A stretch of DNA of 64,000 bases, from contig JABSQZ010000001.1 in the NCBI GenBank assembly GCA_013215505.1, forward strand, positions 372,001 to 436,000, given 5' to 3'. This document shows, piece after piece, positions 8,808 to 18,918 of this stretch. Source of the DNA: Oceanospirillaceae bacterium (GTDB lineage: Bacteria; Pseudomonadota; Gammaproteobacteria; Pseudomonadales; Balneatricaceae). Under the pieces are notes generated by a model. The model saw nothing but the letters and a program-made list of their open reading frames with translations. It was not told the DNA's origin and made no database searches. Positions within the stretch are counted from its first letter, which is position 1. Every line of letters begins with the position of its first letter. Both the position numbers and the translations under genes were made by a program.

Positions 8808-9095
8808 TTAATCCAGTAAGAATTGCAGACGCTGCTCGGTTTTCACCGGACTAATCTCCAGTATCTCAACACTCACTACCTCATTTTTTACAAAAGGATC
8901 TTGCCCAAGTCGCTGTTGCAACTGCGTCAGCGAGCAATTATTTGCGACAATAGCGCCTCCCAGGCCAGGCTGTAACTTGCCCACCACTAAAAACACCCCT
9001 GCATCAAAACCCGCTTTAATCCAGTCATTATGCCGCTGCATAAACTCAGCGGCACGGGATTTGTTGATTGAAAATTTTAACTGCACTACAAACAT
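8808..9095 (-). CDS. YciI family protein
   Basis: A 95-residue protein of the YciI alpha/beta-barrel family (MFVVQLKFSINKSRAAEFMQ, then HNDWIKAGFDAGVFLVVGKL and DPFVKNEVVSVEILEISPVK). The conserved His of the H-x-x-[WY] motif is present (HNDW). Function is not established; the family resembles dehydratase/isomerase-type small enzymes. ATG 9095 is supported by a GGAG box; an upstream ATG at 9152 would add an unconserved tail. It lies directly upstream of tag. Confidence 0.8.
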   Translation of the reverse strand: MFVVQLKFSINKSRAAEFMQRHNDWIKAGFDAGVFLVVGKLQPGLGGAIVANNCSLTQLQQRLGQDPFVKNEVVSVEILEISPVKTEQRLQFLLD

Positions 9096-9463
9096 TAAAA
9101 CGACTCCAGTAAACAATCTATAAATGATTCTGACAACTGCCCTGCAGATCACCCCCGCTAGGAATTAGCCAACAAATAGAGGTAGCGGCCAATACTAGGA
9201 CATGCGTCCTAGTCGACAAAAACAGATTAGGACAAACGGCCTAATAGATCAAGATAAATTTTCATACTGCCAACAATTCAAACACAAATATCCCCCTCTA
9301 GAAAATGCGACCTGCATTGGTAGATGGTGACTAAAGGAATAGATTGTGTTTTTTTATAGCCGTTATAATACAAACACTGAGCAACCTTGCGGGCTAACCC
9401 CCTGTAAAAGACCAAAGAGCTGTCCCAGCCAATGTACATAACACTGATTATTCTATGTTTTTT
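9096..9463. other. Intergenic region with paired inverted repeats
   Basis: No supported gene. Contains two related inverted repeats (see 9194-9245), then a possible promoter TTATAGCCGTTATAATAC around 9355-9372. The stretch lies between the 5' end of the YciI gene and the 3' end of enuR. Confidence 0.5.
9194..9245. promoter_or_regulatory. Tandem pair of operator-like inverted repeats
   Basis: Copy 1 (9194-9213): arms ACTAGGAC and GTCCTAGT around 4 bp, perfect. Copy 2 (9226-9245): arms ATTAGGAC and GGCCTAAT around 4 bp, one mismatch. Centres are 32 bp apart, about three helical turns, as for a dimeric activator or repressor binding twice on one face. The cognate regulator is unknown. Confidence 0.55.
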
Positions 9464-10864
9464 TCAAATCAGAAAATGACTAGCTGGGGGTTTAGAGCTG
9501 AGAATATCGGCGAGCAGGCCCAGGCCATATTTGATCCGATAACGACTACTCTCCATTCCCAGACTGATCCTGACGCGGTCTAATGGCTGCCTCTGATCGA
9601 CCACAAAGGGTTGATAGCCGGTAATGATGAGGTTGGCTTTTTTGGCCGTTGCCACCAGTGCATCTGAACTCCATCCCTGAGGCAGAGATAACCATAAATG
9701 CATACCGTTGGGGTGACTGTCATACTCAAACTCCGACAGAGACTCTTGCGCCAATCGCTGCCTGGCGGCAAATTCTTGCTGCTCAAATGCGATTAATCGT
9801 TGTAAGGTACCGTCTTTCATCCACATAGCCGCCATCTCGAACAATATCGGCGTAGCCATCCAGCTTGAGGCGGCTAATAAACTAGTCGTGTGCTGTATCA
9901 GATGCCTTGGCACCAACATAAATCCGGTACGCATCCCCGGGGCGACCGTTTTTGTAAGCGCGGTAATATAAAACGCCTGCTCTGGGAGGAAGCTGGACAG
10001 AGGGGGAATCCGATCCGGCTCCAGGGCGCCGTAAACATCATCTTCAATAATCGTTACATTATATTTTTGCGCAATAGCTGCAATTTCCTGGCGCCGCTCA
10101 AAACCCATATGGCAACTGGCAGGGTTACTCATACTGGGGGTACAACATAAGACTTTAATCGGATTTAGCTTGCACGCTGCAGCAAAGCTTTCAGGGATAA
10201 TACCCTCCCGGTCAGTCGCTATAGGACAGAGCTTAACATTAAGAATTCTCGACCGGGCAATCAACCCATGATCCACTAACTCTTCACAGGCGACCAAATC
10301 TCCGGGTTGCACTACAGTGCCCATTGCCAGCATTAAACCGTGGGAAGCACCGTTACAGAGTATTACTCTATCCCTATCTGTGGGCAGCTTTTGCCTTTCC
10401 AACCAATCTGCCACTGCCGATATATGTTTTTTCTGCCCCTGCACAGGCCTTGCCGCTCGAATTAATTCCCCGCTGTGGCTCTGTGATATTTTGCTCAGAG
10501 CCTCGTTAAACAGTTGTGTATGCCTTGTTGTACAGACCGGGTGTGCGATAGATAAATCCACAGCTCGCCCCTGAGTCTCTTTATCTTCGAGCAGCATAAA
10601 TTCTGTTTCTTTTTCAATTTGGAACTTACTGACATAAGTCCCGCTACCGACAAGGGCCTCCACCAGCCCTTTTTTTTCTGCATTGGCATAGGCATTACTG
10701 ACCGTTTGCACACTGACACTAAGCTGTTCTGCCAGCTGCCTATGTGTCGGCAGTTGGGCGCCCGCATGCAGCTCCCCTCTGCAAATCGCCTCTTCTAATG
10801 CATCTGATATTGCCAAATACTTTGGCATGCCGCTTTTAATGATGAGCTTTAGTTCAATTGTCAT
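9464..10864 (-). CDS. enuR: MocR/GntR-type regulator of ectoine catabolism
   Basis: A 466-residue MocR protein: an N-terminal GntR winged helix (LPTHRQLAEQLSVSVQTVSNAY, about residues 38-60) joined to a class-I aminotransferase fold. The PLP-binding lysine is visible in ALTKTVAPGMRTGF (K305), with the IIEDDVYGAL and SNPASCH motifs of the PLP pocket. It is divergent from doeA-doeB. EnuR proteins of this architecture repress ectoine-use genes and respond to 2,4-diaminobutyrate-type intermediates bound through PLP. The name rests on architecture plus the neighbouring doeAB; a generic MocR regulator is the alternative. Confidence 0.82.
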   Translation of the reverse strand: MTIELKLIIKSGMPKYLAISDALEEAICRGELHAGAQLPTHRQLAEQLSVSVQTVSNAYANAEKKGLVEALVGSGTYVSKFQIEKETEFMLLEDKETQGRAVDLSIAHPVCTTRHTQLFNEALSKISQSHSGELIRAARPVQGQKKHISAVADWLERQKLPTDRDRVILCNGASHGLMLAMGTVVQPGDLVACEELVDHGLIARSRILNVKLCPIATDREGIIPESFAAACKLNPIKVLCCTPSMSNPASCHMGFERRQEIAAIAQKYNVTIIEDDVYGALEPDRIPPLSSFLPEQAFYITALTKTVAPGMRTGFMLVPRHLIQHTTSLLAASSWMATPILFEMAAMWMKDGTLQRLIAFEQQEFAARQRLAQESLSEFEYDSHPNGMHLWLSLPQGWSSDALVATAKKANLIITGYQPFVVDQRQPLDRVRISLGMESSRYRIKYGLGLLADILSSKPPASHFLI

Positions 10865-11110
10865 AGTACAAAAAAAGTATTGACCTGAGTTATTGTAATG
10901 ATATTTACTAGCAACCGCGCACAGACACTATAACAATATATTCGATTTAGCCATTGATGCAGCCAAAAATTAACATATTTACTCACATCAATATTGTCAC
11001 CCGGCCCGTGATCAACTGCCTGGAGCTCTCTCAAGTTACTCATATTGGATAGAGGCGTTGATTTTTCCAAAGCAGCAATAAATATACTCAACCTCCAGAG
11101 GAAAAAGCTA

Positions 11111-12298
11111 ATGAATGACATCAATCTACACTTCACCCGCCAAGAGTATGCTAGCAGATTAACTAAGGTCAGGAAGGCGATGGAGCAACAGGGAATACAG
11201 ACCTTAATCGTTCACGACCCTTCCAACATGGCTTGGTTGACAGGCTACGATGGCTGGTCGTTCTATACACCCCAGGCGGTAATTGTAGGCTCAAGCGGTG
11301 ATCCGCTTTGGTTCGGCAGGGCAATGGATGCCAATGGCGCCAAACGCACTGTGTATATGTCCCAGTCCAATATAGTCAGCTATCCCGATCACTACATAAT
11401 GAATCCGCCACTGCACGCAATGCAGTATTTAGCAAACCAGGTACTGACCGAGCGAAGCTGGGATACTGGCAGCATTGGCGTGGAAATGGATAACTACTAT
11501 TTCAGTGCCACTGCCTATCTGGCATTAAAAGAGAATCTCCCTGCAGATTGCCTCAAAGATGCGACCGGCCTGGTTAACTGGTGTCGGGCCATCAAATCAG
11601 CCCAGGAAATTACCTATATGCAAGTGGCCGCACGCATCGTTGAAAACATGCACCGTGCCGCCTTTGAAATGATTGAGCCTGGACTGCCTAAGAACTTATT
11701 AGTCGCAGAGATCTATCGAGTTGCCATGCAGGGGCATGAGGGACATGCCGGTGACTATCCAGCCATTGTTCCTATACTTCCCTCCGGTAAGGACGCATCC
11801 GCCCCGCACCTGACCTGGGATGAAAAGCCCTTTAACAACAACGAGGGGACTTTCCTGGAAATAGCGGGTTGCCATAGGCGCTACCACTGCCCTATATCGC
11901 GCAGTATTTATCTTGGAGAGCCCAGTGCAGATTTCCGCCGTGCGGAGGAGGCTTTAAATGCGGGACTACAAGCGGGTTTAGCCGCTGCAAAGCCAGGTAA
12001 CCGCTGCGCTGACATCAGTGACGCATTAAACTCAACCCTGGCAAAATTTGGTTTCGACCGCGGCGGCGCCCGTTGCGGCTACCCCATAGGCCTTAGCTAT
12101 CCCCCGGACTGGGGTGAGCGCACTATGAGTTTACGCGATACCGATAATACTATCCTTGAACCGGGCATGACTTTCCACTTTATGCCGGGTCTGTGGCTGG
12201 ATGATTGGGGTATGGAAACGACTGAGAGCATCCTTATCACCCCCAGTGGCGCTCAGACGTTCTGTGATATACCCAGACAGTTGTTTGTGAAAGGTTAA
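11111..12298 (+). CDS. doeA: Ectoine hydrolase
   Basis: A 396-residue protein of the M24/creatinase (pita-bread) fold. The N-terminal creatinase-like domain has HDPSNMAWLTGYDGWSFYTPQ; the catalytic half has WCRAIKSAQEITYMQVAARI, GDYPAIVPILPSGKDASAPHLTW and EPGMTFHFMPGLWLDDWGMETTESI. This pattern is characteristic of DoeA/EutD, which opens the ectoine ring to N-acetyl-diaminobutyrate. ATG 11111 with AGAGG before it was preferred to an ATG at 11045 that would add 22 unconserved residues. It is followed after 5 bp by doeB and divergent from a MocR regulator, the standard ectoine-catabolic arrangement. Confidence 0.88.
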   Translation: MNDINLHFTRQEYASRLTKVRKAMEQQGIQTLIVHDPSNMAWLTGYDGWSFYTPQAVIVGSSGDPLWFGRAMDANGAKRTVYMSQSNIVSYPDHYIMNPPLHAMQYLANQVLTERSWDTGSIGVEMDNYYFSATAYLALKENLPADCLKDATGLVNWCRAIKSAQEITYMQVAARIVENMHRAAFEMIEPGLPKNLLVAEIYRVAMQGHEGHAGDYPAIVPILPSGKDASAPHLTWDEKPFNNNEGTFLEIAGCHRRYHCPISRSIYLGEPSADFRRAEEALNAGLQAGLAAAKPGNRCADISDALNSTLAKFGFDRGGARCGYPIGLSYPPDWGERTMSLRDTDNTILEPGMTFHFMPGLWLDDWGMETTESILITPSGAQTFCDIPRQLFVKG

Positions 12299-12303
12299 CT
12301 AAC

Positions 12304-13302
12304 ATGCAAAAAACCACTATTACGCCATCGATCGATTTTGCTTTAGCGGGCAAGCAACACGGTTTCTTGAAACTGCCCCACTCCCACGATGACTCAGCCT
12401 GGGGTTGTATCATGATTCCTGTCACTGTGATAAATAACGGCTCTGGCCCCACGGCGCTACTGACCGGGGGTAATCATGGAGATGAATACGAGGGCATCAC
12501 CGGCTTACTGAAACTGGCTAACTCACTTGAGCCTGAACAAGTTAATGGTCGGGTTATCATCATCCCGGCGATGAACTACCCGGCGGTGCTCAATGGCAGC
12601 CGCACCTCGCCAATCGATAGTGGCAATATGAATCGCTCCTTCCCCGGGAACCCCGCTGGTAGTATCACTGAGCGTATTGCGGATTATTTCCAGCGCTATC
12701 TAATACCCATCTGCGATTACGCTCTGGACATCCACTCCGGCGGAAAAACCTTAGATATTCTTCCCTTTGCAGCCGCCCACCCGCTTGCAGATGCTGGTCA
12801 GGAGGCAGCCTGCATAGAAGGCGCCAGGTTATTTGGCGCTCCCTATACGATGACTCTTTTCGAACTGGATGCCTCTGCCCTGTACGATACCGCGGTAGAA
12901 GAACAAGGTAAGATATTCGTCACCACCGAGCTGTGCGGTGGCGGCACCAGCAGCGTAGAAAGTATTGCCATGGCCGAGCGCGGCATCCATAATTTCTTAC
13001 TCTTTGCCGGCATCACTCAAGGAAATTACCAGCGACCGGAAGCGCCCACTATCATGCTGGATATGCCAGATGCCAGCTGCTATTTACAGAGCGAGCACCA
13101 AGGATTACTGGAGATGTGTGTATCCCTTGGCGACAAAATCCATAAAGGAGACATCATCGCCCGGATCTACTCACTAGAGCGAACCGGTCAATTACCCGAG
13201 CAATACTTCGCCCAACGCGATGGCATCCTAGCCGCCCGCCGCCACCCCGCTCTAATCAATATCGGCGACACCTTCGCAGTACTGGCCGTGATAGTCGATT
13301 AA
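12304..13302 (+). CDS. doeB: N-acetyl-diaminobutyrate deacetylase
   Basis: A 332-residue zinc hydrolase of the succinylglutamate desuccinylase/aspartoacylase family. The metal motif GGNHGDEYEG (H and E) is near residue 57, with the third ligand in YALDIHSGGKTLD and the arginine motif NRSFPG. DoeB removes the acetyl group from N-alpha-acetyl-diaminobutyrate, the product of DoeA, giving diaminobutyrate and acetate in the cytosol. It starts 5 bp after doeA, so the two are one operon. The remaining steps (DoeC, DoeD) are not in this window. A hairpin follows at 13311. Confidence 0.88.
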   Translation: MQKTTITPSIDFALAGKQHGFLKLPHSHDDSAWGCIMIPVTVINNGSGPTALLTGGNHGDEYEGITGLLKLANSLEPEQVNGRVIIIPAMNYPAVLNGSRTSPIDSGNMNRSFPGNPAGSITERIADYFQRYLIPICDYALDIHSGGKTLDILPFAAAHPLADAGQEAACIEGARLFGAPYTMTLFELDASALYDTAVEEQGKIFVTTELCGGGTSSVESIAMAERGIHNFLLFAGITQGNYQRPEAPTIMLDMPDASCYLQSEHQGLLEMCVSLGDKIHKGDIIARIYSLERTGQLPEQYFAQRDGILAARRHPALINIGDTFAVLAVIVD

Positions 13303-13310
13303 AATAACCC

Positions 13311-13330
13311 AGGCTGTATCGCTACAGCCT
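13311..13330 (+). terminator. Hairpin terminator after doeAB
   Basis: AGGCTGTA and TACAGCCT form a perfect 8-bp stem with loop TCGC, 8 bp after the doeB stop; the T tract (AATTTCT) is weak. Confidence 0.6.
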
Positions 13331-13351
13331 AATTTCTACCACACCCTCACT

Positions 13352-13386
13352 ACTTCCAACTTCCAACTTCCAACTTCCAACTTCCT
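13352..13386 (+). repeat. Heptamer array ACTTCCA x4 plus one variant
   Basis: Four perfect ACTTCCA units followed by ACTTCCT, between convergent doeB and hutI. The end of the array lies 7 bp from the hutI stop codon. Confidence 0.9.
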
Positions 13387-13393
13387 ACTAGTC

Positions 13394-14617
13394 CTACCTC
13401 CTCCGCCCTAAATAAAACACCTCCCTGGGCTGACACAAATTCACCCCATAACACAACTCACTCGGATGTCCAATATCCCATAACACTAGATCGGCATCGA
13501 AACCCACTGCCAATTGCCCTTTACAATGCCCAAGTCCCAGTGCTTTGGCTGCATCTCGAGTTACCCCCGCCAGACTCTCCTGCGGGGTCAGCCCAAAGAG
13601 CACACAAGCTTGATTCATTGCCAGGCGCAAAGATGCCTGTGGGGATGTTCCCGGGTTTAAATCTGTGGCCACTGCCATAGGCACAGCATGCTCACGCAAT
13701 GCCGCTATCGGTGGCAGCTGCTGCTCTTTGAGGGCGTAAAAAGCACCCGGCAACAGCACCGCAACAGTGCCGGCACTTTTCAATGCTGGCACATCTTGGG
13801 CCTGTAAGTATTCAATATGATCCGCCGAGAGTCCGGCATTTTTGGCCACCAGCAGCGAGCCCTTTAAATCACTCAGCTGCTCTACATGACCTTTAATCGC
13901 TAAGTTGTACGCTTTGGCAACGCTAAATACCCGCTGACACTGCTGCGTGCTAAAACCTATGCCCTCACAGAAAACATCGACTGCATCGGCCAGTTTCAGT
14001 TCGGCGATACTCGGGATAATATGCTCACAGATCTCATCTATGTAGCTATCTTTATCGCTGAACTCCGGTGGCAGTGCATGCGCCGCCAGTAGTGTGGTTT
14101 GCACTGCAACTGCATTTTTGTTACCCAGTTCCCGGGCGATACGCAACAATCTGGTCTCGTGTTGCAGTGATAAACCATAGCCGGATTTTATTTCTACACA
14201 AGTTACCCCCTCCGCCATCAGGCTATTCAAACGCTGCTGCGCCGCAGTTTTTAACTCTTCATCGCTGGCTTCCCGAGTGGCTTTTACGGTACTGGCAATG
14301 CCTCCACCGCGGCGGGATATTTCCTCATAGCTGATCCCTTGCAGGCGCCATTCAAATTCTCTGGCACGATTGCCACCCCAGACTAAATGGGTATGACAAT
14401 CGATCAGACCCGGGGTGATCCAGCCGCCATTGCCATCAATGTGGGTAGTGGCTGTCGGCAGTGTTGCAGCAGGGGGGTAAAAGCTGTGAATTTTTCCACC
14501 TTTAATACCCATACTGGTATTGCTCATAGTGCCGTAATCAGCCATTGGCTGACCATCAGCGGTTTCGATCATACTGGCCAAATTGACATTGCTAATCAGT
14601 AAATCAACTTCTGACAT
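13394..14617 (-). CDS. hutI: Imidazolonepropionase
   Basis: A 407-residue amidohydrolase that opens imidazolonepropionate to formiminoglutamate, the third step of histidine breakdown. Seen: the metal-binding ITPGLIDCHTHLVWGGNRA, CVEIKSGYGLS, QTTLLAAHALPPE, KGHVEQLSD, ADHIEYL and VAVATDLNPGTSP, all in the normal order and at normal length. It is divergent from hutC-hutU-hutH across a 220-bp region that carries the HutC palindromes. Its 3' end abuts the heptamer array shared with the convergent doeB. Confidence 0.95.
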   Translation of the reverse strand: MSEVDLLISNVNLASMIETADGQPMADYGTMSNTSMGIKGGKIHSFYPPAATLPTATTHIDGNGGWITPGLIDCHTHLVWGGNRAREFEWRLQGISYEEISRRGGGIASTVKATREASDEELKTAAQQRLNSLMAEGVTCVEIKSGYGLSLQHETRLLRIARELGNKNAVAVQTTLLAAHALPPEFSDKDSYIDEICEHIIPSIAELKLADAVDVFCEGIGFSTQQCQRVFSVAKAYNLAIKGHVEQLSDLKGSLLVAKNAGLSADHIEYLQAQDVPALKSAGTVAVLLPGAFYALKEQQLPPIAALREHAVPMAVATDLNPGTSPQASLRLAMNQACVLFGLTPQESLAGVTRDAAKALGLGHCKGQLAVGFDADLVLWDIGHPSELCYGVNLCQPREVFYLGRRR

Positions 14618-14767
14618 CTGCTGTTTCTCACTTATATTGCGTTTAACAAAACGTTCAGCTGGTAATTTTTTACCTAAGACAGTTTTAAACTAATGTTTTA
14701 GATAACTTTTCAAACATCTTCAAGGCGCTGTTTAGCCAGCTCCGAGGCGCGAATTAAATTTATTTGT

Positions 14768-14807
14768 AAATTCTAGTTGTATATACAACCATATACAACT
14801 AGAATTT
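14768..14807. promoter_or_regulatory. HutC operator region with nested palindromes
   Basis: GTTGTATATACAAC (14776-14789) is a perfect palindrome with the core TTGTATATACAA known from hut operators. It is nested in a larger perfect inverted repeat with 17-bp arms (14768-14784 and 14791-14807) around 6 bp, giving a second half-site pair. Located between divergent hutI and hutC. Confidence 0.8.
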
Positions 14808-14837
14808 TGCCATTCTTTATTACTGGACATCAGATTC

Positions 14838-15539
14838 ATGAGCACCCCAAGGTTCGTCACCATAAAAAAATTCATCGAAGATAAGATCGACAACGGACAG
14901 TTATCTCCAGGTGATCGGGTCCCTTCAGAGAATGAACTATGCCAGCAGTTCTCGGTTAGCCGGATGACCGCAAGACGCGCACTGCAGGTACTCAACGACG
15001 ACGGGCTACTAATCAGAACGCCGGGCCTTGGCAGTTTTGTCGCCGAACACCGCCCTATAAGCACTATGTTGGAAATTCGCAACATCGCCGACGAAGTACA
15101 CAGCCGTGGCCACAGTTATAAAGCCAAGATTATTAACATGGATGAAGTGGCGGCCAGCGAGCAACAAGCGCAGATGCTGAATGTCGATATAGACTCGCTG
15201 TTATTTCACTCGGTAATAGTGCACCTGGAAGACGATATACCCGTGCAGTGGGAAGACCGGCTGGTCAACCCGGCGATGGCGGCACAGTACTTACAGCAAG
15301 ATTTTAAAACTGTAACCCCCAATGCATACCTGTCAAAGGTCGCTCCTCTGACCGAGGCCAGTCACAAGATTGAAGCCACGTTAGTCAGCGCCGCCATCGC
15401 CGCGGAACTGCAAATTGATAGCCACAGCCCCTGCCTGCAGATCAGTCGTCGCACTTGGTCAGCGGCGGGCGTTGTCAGCATCGCCACATTGATTCACCCG
15501 GGTAACAGATACTGTCTGGGCGGCCACTGGAAATTATAA
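14838..15539 (+). CDS. hutC: Histidine utilisation repressor (GntR family)
   Basis: A 233-residue GntR/HutC-subfamily repressor. The N-terminal winged helix contains SPGDRVPSENELCQQFSVSRMTARRALQVL (about residues 27-57); the C-terminal UTRA ligand domain contains HSVIVHLEDDIPVQWEDRLVNP and ends LIHPGNRYCLGGHWKL, the usual HutC tail. It binds urocanate as inducer in characterised species. It lies 12 bp upstream of hutU and is divergent from hutI. The palindrome in front of it, also present before hutG, implies that one repressor controls both hut blocks and itself. Confidence 0.95.
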   Translation: MSTPRFVTIKKFIEDKIDNGQLSPGDRVPSENELCQQFSVSRMTARRALQVLNDDGLLIRTPGLGSFVAEHRPISTMLEIRNIADEVHSRGHSYKAKIINMDEVAASEQQAQMLNVDIDSLLFHSVIVHLEDDIPVQWEDRLVNPAMAAQYLQQDFKTVTPNAYLSKVAPLTEASHKIEATLVSAAIAAELQIDSHSPCLQISRRTWSAAGVVSIATLIHPGNRYCLGGHWKL

Positions 15540-15551
15540 GGAAAAACTATT

Positions 15552-17219
15552 ATGAATATTAGACTAGATCCCAGCCGCAACATCAAAGCCGCTACCGGCA
15601 GCACTATTACTACCAAAAACTGGCAGAGTGAAGCGGCAATGCGCATGTTAATGAACAACTTAGACCCGGCGGTAGCAGAGCATCCTGCCAACTTAGTGGT
15701 TTACGGCGGTATCGGCCGCGCCGCCCGCGATTGGCCGAGCTACGATAAAATCATCGAAGTATTGCTCGAACTGGAAGATGATCAGACTCTGTTAGTACAA
15801 AGTGGCAAGCCAGTTGGGGTATTTCAAACCCACAGCAATGCCCCCAGGGTCTTAATCGCCAACTCTAATATAGTGCCACACTGGGCCACTTGGGAACACT
15901 TCAACCAGCTGGATAAGCAGGGCTTGATGATGTACGGGCAGATGACTGCCGGCTCCTGGATCTACATCGGCTCACAGGGCATAGTACAAGGGACTTACGA
16001 AACTTTTGGCGCCATGGCCACCCAGCACTTTGACGGCGATGCCAAAGGTAAGTGGATACTCACCGGCGGCCTTGGCGGCATGGGTGGAGCACAGCCTCTG
16101 GCCGCGACGATGGCGGGTTTCTCGATGCTGGCGATTGAGTGTGACGAAACACGCATCGACTTTAGATTGAGCAACCGCTACTTAGACCAAAAAGCCAACT
16201 CTCTGGATGAAGCGCTGGCAATGATAGATGCAGCCCATACTCAGGGCAATGCGATCAGTGTCGGCCTGTTAGGCAACGCCGCGGATCTATTCCCCGAGTT
16301 AGTTGCCCGCAACATCACCCCCGATGTAGTCACTGACCAAACCAGTGCTCACGATCCCCTAAACGGTTATCTGCCACAGGGCTGGAGCATGCAAAAAGCC
16401 GCACAGATGCGCGAGCAAGATGAAGCGGCGGTGGTAATCGCCGCCAAAGAGTCAATGGCGGTTCAGGTCAGGGCGATGTTAACCCTACAGGAGCGTGGTG
16501 CCGCGACTGTTGATTACGGCAACAACATTCGTCAGATGGCGCTGGATATGGGGGTTGAAAACGCTTTTGACTTCCCAGGATTTGTCCCGGCGTATATTCG
16601 CCCGCTATTTTGTGAAGGAATCGGCCCTTTCCGCTGGGTCGCGCTAAGCGGTGACCCTGAAGACATCTACAAAACCGACGCCAAGATCAAAGAGTTAATC
16701 CCCGATAACCCACAGTTGCACAACTGGCTGGACATGGCCCGCGAGCGCATTGATTTTCAGGGCTTGCCGGCACGCATCTGCTGGGTTGGGCTTAAAGACA
16801 GAGCGCGGCTGGCGGTAGCTTTTAATGACATGGTTGCCAGTGGTGAGCTAAAAGCACCTATTGTCATCGGCCGCGATCACTTAGACAGTGGCTCAGTCGC
16901 CTCCCCTAACCGCGAGACCGAGAGCATGAAAGATGGTTCTGACGCAGTCTCTGATTGGCCGCTGCTGAACGCGCTATTGAGCACTGCCGGTGGCGCTACT
17001 TGGGTCAGTTTGCACCACGGCGGCGGCGTCGGCATGGGCTTTAGCCAACACGCCGGTGTGGTAATAGTTGCAGATGGTAGTGATGATGCGCGCGCGCGTT
17101 TAAGCCGTGTACTGTGGAATGACCCCGCCACTGGGGTTATGCGTCACGCCGATGCCGGCTACCAGACAGCCATAGATTGCGCCAGAGAAAATGAACTTAA
17201 TCTACCTATGATCGACTAG
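15552..17219 (+). CDS. hutU: Urocanate hydratase
   Basis: A 555-residue enzyme that converts urocanate to imidazolonepropionate using tightly bound NAD as an electrophile. Full-length family features are present: [43 protein letters not shown], the NAD-binding [22 protein letters not shown], the catalytic-cysteine region [19 protein letters not shown], and [18 protein letters not shown]. It stands between hutC and hutH in a rightward operon. Confidence 0.97.
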   Translation: MNIRLDPSRNIKAATGSTITTKNWQSEAAMRMLMNNLDPAVAEHPANLVVYGGIGRAARDWPSYDKIIEVLLELEDDQTLLVQSGKPVGVFQTHSNAPRVLIANSNIVPHWATWEHFNQLDKQGLMMYGQMTAGSWIYIGSQGIVQGTYETFGAMATQHFDGDAKGKWILTGGLGGMGGAQPLAATMAGFSMLAIECDETRIDFRLSNRYLDQKANSLDEALAMIDAAHTQGNAISVGLLGNAADLFPELVARNITPDVVTDQTSAHDPLNGYLPQGWSMQKAAQMREQDEAAVVIAAKESMAVQVRAMLTLQERGAATVDYGNNIRQMALDMGVENAFDFPGFVPAYIRPLFCEGIGPFRWVALSGDPEDIYKTDAKIKELIPDNPQLHNWLDMARERIDFQGLPARICWVGLKDRARLAVAFNDMVASGELKAPIVIGRDHLDSGSVASPNRETESMKDGSDAVSDWPLLNALLSTAGGATWVSLHHGGGVGMGFSQHAGVVIVADGSDDARARLSRVLWNDPATGVMRHADAGYQTAIDCARENELNLPMID

Positions 17220-17277
17220 CAATCAGCGCTAGTCATTGGGTAACCCAGAATCATCAGATATTGAATACGGAAACATC

Positions 17278-18807
17278 ATGAAGACATTAGTTATCACACC
17301 CGGTCAGCTCACTTTAGCGGAACTCAAAGAGCTAGATCTTGGACATATGCACATCGAGCTTGACCCCAGCAGCCATCATGAAATCGACTTAGCGGCGCAG
17401 ACAGTAGCAAAAGTACTGGCAGAAGACCGGGTAGTCTACGGTATTAACACCGGCTTTGGCTTACTGGCCAATACCCGCATTAAAGAAGATGAACTGGAAG
17501 TACTACAGCGCAGTATTGTATTGTCACACGCCGCCGGTATCGGTAGATACATGGATGACGCGACCGTGCGTCTGTTGATGGTGTTAAAAGTTAACTCACT
17601 GGCCCGTGGCTTTTCCGGGATACGTTTAAAAGTCATCCAGGCGCTGATCACTTTATTGAACAAGCAAATTTACCCTTGCATTCCGATTAAAGGATCGGTT
17701 GGCGCCAGCGGCGATTTAGCACCCCTGGCACATATGAGCTGCACTTTACTCGGCGAGGGCCACGCCCGCTACCAGGGTGAAATCATCTCAGCCAAGACGG
17801 CCTTAGCACTGGTAGATTTAGAACCACTGGTGCTGGCACCTAAAGAGGGGCTGGCACTGCTTAACGGAACTCAAGCTTCCACCGCACTGGCATTACAGGG
17901 CCTGTTTAAAGCGGAAAACTTATTGGCCGCCGGTGCTGTTATCGGCGCCCTGTCGGTGGACGCCGCCCAGGGATCTCGCAAGCCCTTTGATCAGCGCATT
18001 CACGCTGTGCGCGGTCACCAGAGTCAGATTGATTTAGCCTTTGCCTACCGCGAGCTGCTAAAACACTCACAAATTGAAGACAGCCACGCCGACTGTGAAA
18101 AAGTACAAGACCCTTATTCACTGCGCTGTCAGCCTCAGGTAATGGGTGCTTGTCTGACGCAGATTCGCAACTCCGCCGATATCATTTTAACCGAGAGCAA
18201 CGCTGTCTCAGACAATCCCTTAGTCTTCCAGGAACAGGACGATATCATCTCCGGTGGTAACTTCCACGCTGAACCTATCGCTATGGCAGCCGATAACTTA
18301 GCCTTGGCACTGGCAGAAATCGGTGCCCTGTCCGAGCGTCGAATGGCTCTGTTAATCGACTCTAAACTCAGTGGTCTGCCACCTTTTCTGGTCGATAACG
18401 GCGGGGTTAACTCCGGCTTTATGATGGCCCAGGTCACCTCGGCGGCACTGGCCAGTGAAAATAAGAGTTTAGCCCATCCGGCATCAGTAGATAGCCTACC
18501 GACATCTGCCAACCAGGAAGATCACGTCTCGATGGCGACTTTTGCCGCCAGACGACTGGGTGATATGGCGGAAAACTGCGCAGGCATTTTAGCGGTTGAA
18601 TACCTGGCTGCCTGCCAGGGATTGGATTTCCGCGCTCCGCTTAAAAGTTCGACAGTGTTAGAACAAGCGAAAACCGAGCTGCGGGCGATAGTGCCTTTCT
18701 ACGACAAAGACCGCTTTTTCTCACCGGATATTGAAGCTGCAGCGCGCCTGGTCGAGAGCGATAAGCTACTGGAGTTTGTGCCGGCTGTGATTCGCATTAG
18801 TGTGTAA
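17278..18807 (+). CDS. hutH: Histidine ammonia-lyase
   Basis: A 509-residue enzyme that removes ammonia from histidine to give urocanate. The self-formed MIO cofactor triad Ala-Ser-Gly is at residues 143-145 ([15 protein letters not shown]), and the catalytic tyrosine region [10 protein letters not shown] and the [17 protein letters not shown] loop are intact. An in-frame start at 17236 exists, but ATG 17278 has GGAAA upstream and gives the family's normal N-terminus and length. It closes the hutC-U-H operon and is followed by two hairpins. Confidence 0.96.
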   Translation: MKTLVITPGQLTLAELKELDLGHMHIELDPSSHHEIDLAAQTVAKVLAEDRVVYGINTGFGLLANTRIKEDELEVLQRSIVLSHAAGIGRYMDDATVRLLMVLKVNSLARGFSGIRLKVIQALITLLNKQIYPCIPIKGSVGASGDLAPLAHMSCTLLGEGHARYQGEIISAKTALALVDLEPLVLAPKEGLALLNGTQASTALALQGLFKAENLLAAGAVIGALSVDAAQGSRKPFDQRIHAVRGHQSQIDLAFAYRELLKHSQIEDSHADCEKVQDPYSLRCQPQVMGACLTQIRNSADIILTESNAVSDNPLVFQEQDDIISGGNFHAEPIAMAADNLALALAEIGALSERRMALLIDSKLSGLPPFLVDNGGVNSGFMMAQVTSAALASENKSLAHPASVDSLPTSANQEDHVSMATFAARRLGDMAENCAGILAVEYLAACQGLDFRAPLKSSTVLEQAKTELRAIVPFYDKDRFFSPDIEAAARLVESDKLLEFVPAVIRISV

Positions 18808-18826
18808 AACATCGAGCTTTAATGAG

Positions 18827-18918
18827 CGAGGGGTTAATTTTAACCTCTGATGCGTCTATAGGCTGAAGGCCGTAGGCTGGCTTAAGATATTTGAGTTAGC
18901 GACGGCCTTTTGTGTTTC
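18827..18918 (+). terminator. Two hairpins after hutH
   Basis: First, GGTTAA-TT-TTAACC with further pairing at its base, about 18831-18848. Second, AAGGCCGT pairing with ACGGCCTT across about 30 nt and ending in TTTTGTGTTT (about 18866-18916). The second is the more convincing terminator. Confidence 0.5.
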
